A program made the translations under genes and the position numbers. The notes beneath the pieces were generated by a model that ran no database searches, had not been told where the DNA came from, and was given only the letters and a program-made list of their open reading frames with translations. Positions 63,820-64,000 of a DNA stretch of 64,000 bases are shown here, piece after piece. Source of the stretch: Paramecium sonneborni (taxonomy: Eukaryota; Ciliophora; Oligohymenophorea; Peniculida; Parameciidae); assembly GCA_905182985.1 (NCBI GenBank), contig CAJJDN010000100.1, positions 91,290 through 155,289 of the forward strand. The letters are read 5' to 3'. Each line of letters starts with the position of its first letter. Position 1 is the first letter of the stretch.

Positions 63820-64000
63820 AATAATTTATTTTATTTTTTACCTTACTACTAATATTCCCTATCAATCACTATTCAAATATCCTCATTTATTCGTACTTTC
63901 GTTATAAAGAGGATTAATTATTTATATTCATTTTAAATATTTTATATTATTAATATTTATATCTTATATTATTAATATATATATTTTATATTATAAATAT
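63820..64000. other. AT-rich 3' end of the window
   Basis: Mainly A/T with repeated TATATTATTAATAT-type strings in the last 80 bp. No telomeric CCCCAA/CCCAAA repeats, so the window is not a chromosome end here. Nothing else recognised. Confidence 0.5.

Overview
The window is macronuclear DNA of a ciliate, almost certainly Paramecium or a close relative. Three things in the sequence show this. Long protein-like frames run straight through TAA and TAG and stop only at TGA, so UAA and UAG read as glutamine. The DNA is very AT-rich. The genes are broken by about 60 tiny introns of mostly 20-34 nt with GT...AG ends, the size range known from Paramecium. For almost every gene below, removing these introns gives a coding length exactly divisible by three, which is a strong internal check. 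Short standard-code ORFs are not a guide to the genes here.

Layout, left to right. 1-10415: the 3' end of an MFS sugar-type transporter, a membrane hybrid histidine kinase, a pseudokinase-like protein, an EFHC1/Rib72-type ciliary DM10 protein, a small coiled protein, an AGC kinase and a small acidic protein. 11122-20861: a RING-H2 protein, the gamete fusion protein HAP2/GCS1, an unknown basic protein, a type-1 phosphatase inhibitor (PPP1R11/Ypi1 family), a second RING protein, an STE/MAP3K-like kinase and the tail-anchored-protein ATPase GET3. 20903-29687: two poorly resolved small genes and a 1.3 kb problem region, an unknown 270-aa protein, a mitochondrial FtsH/m-AAA protease, and a K+ channel with a cyclic-nucleotide-binding domain and a CCHC zinc knuckle. 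29798-42540: one giant gene for a 4194-aa HECT ubiquitin ligase, nearly all of it in a single exon. 43685-53996: a MYB SHHQKF protein, adenosine kinase, a JTB-like membrane protein, a START-domain protein, two coiled-coil proteins, a RasGEF-like protein and small unknowns. 54149-64000: a second MYB SHHQKF protein, a heat-shock-factor-type DNA-binding protein, a KDM4-like JmjC demethylase, the central-pair protein SPAG17, an HP1-like chromodomain protein and a 65-aa unknown.

The genes are ordinary eukaryotic housekeeping, signalling, ciliary and chromatin genes on both strands. Gaps are often under 100 bp, and some divergent pairs share only 37-49 bp. I see no operons, mobile elements, CRISPR arrays or confident tRNA/rRNA genes. 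The main points of interest are the HAP2 fusogen, the giant HECT ligase, the channel with a zinc knuckle, the pseudokinase, seven introns whose retention would be invisible to nonsense-mediated decay, and a few stretches (21275-22544, 42541-43684, 54508-55566, 56296-56410) that the genes do not explain.

Limits: all calls come from hand translation with code 6 and recognition of family motifs. No searches were run. Starts are the first sensible in-frame ATG, and intron edges are inferred from GT/AG, length and frame.
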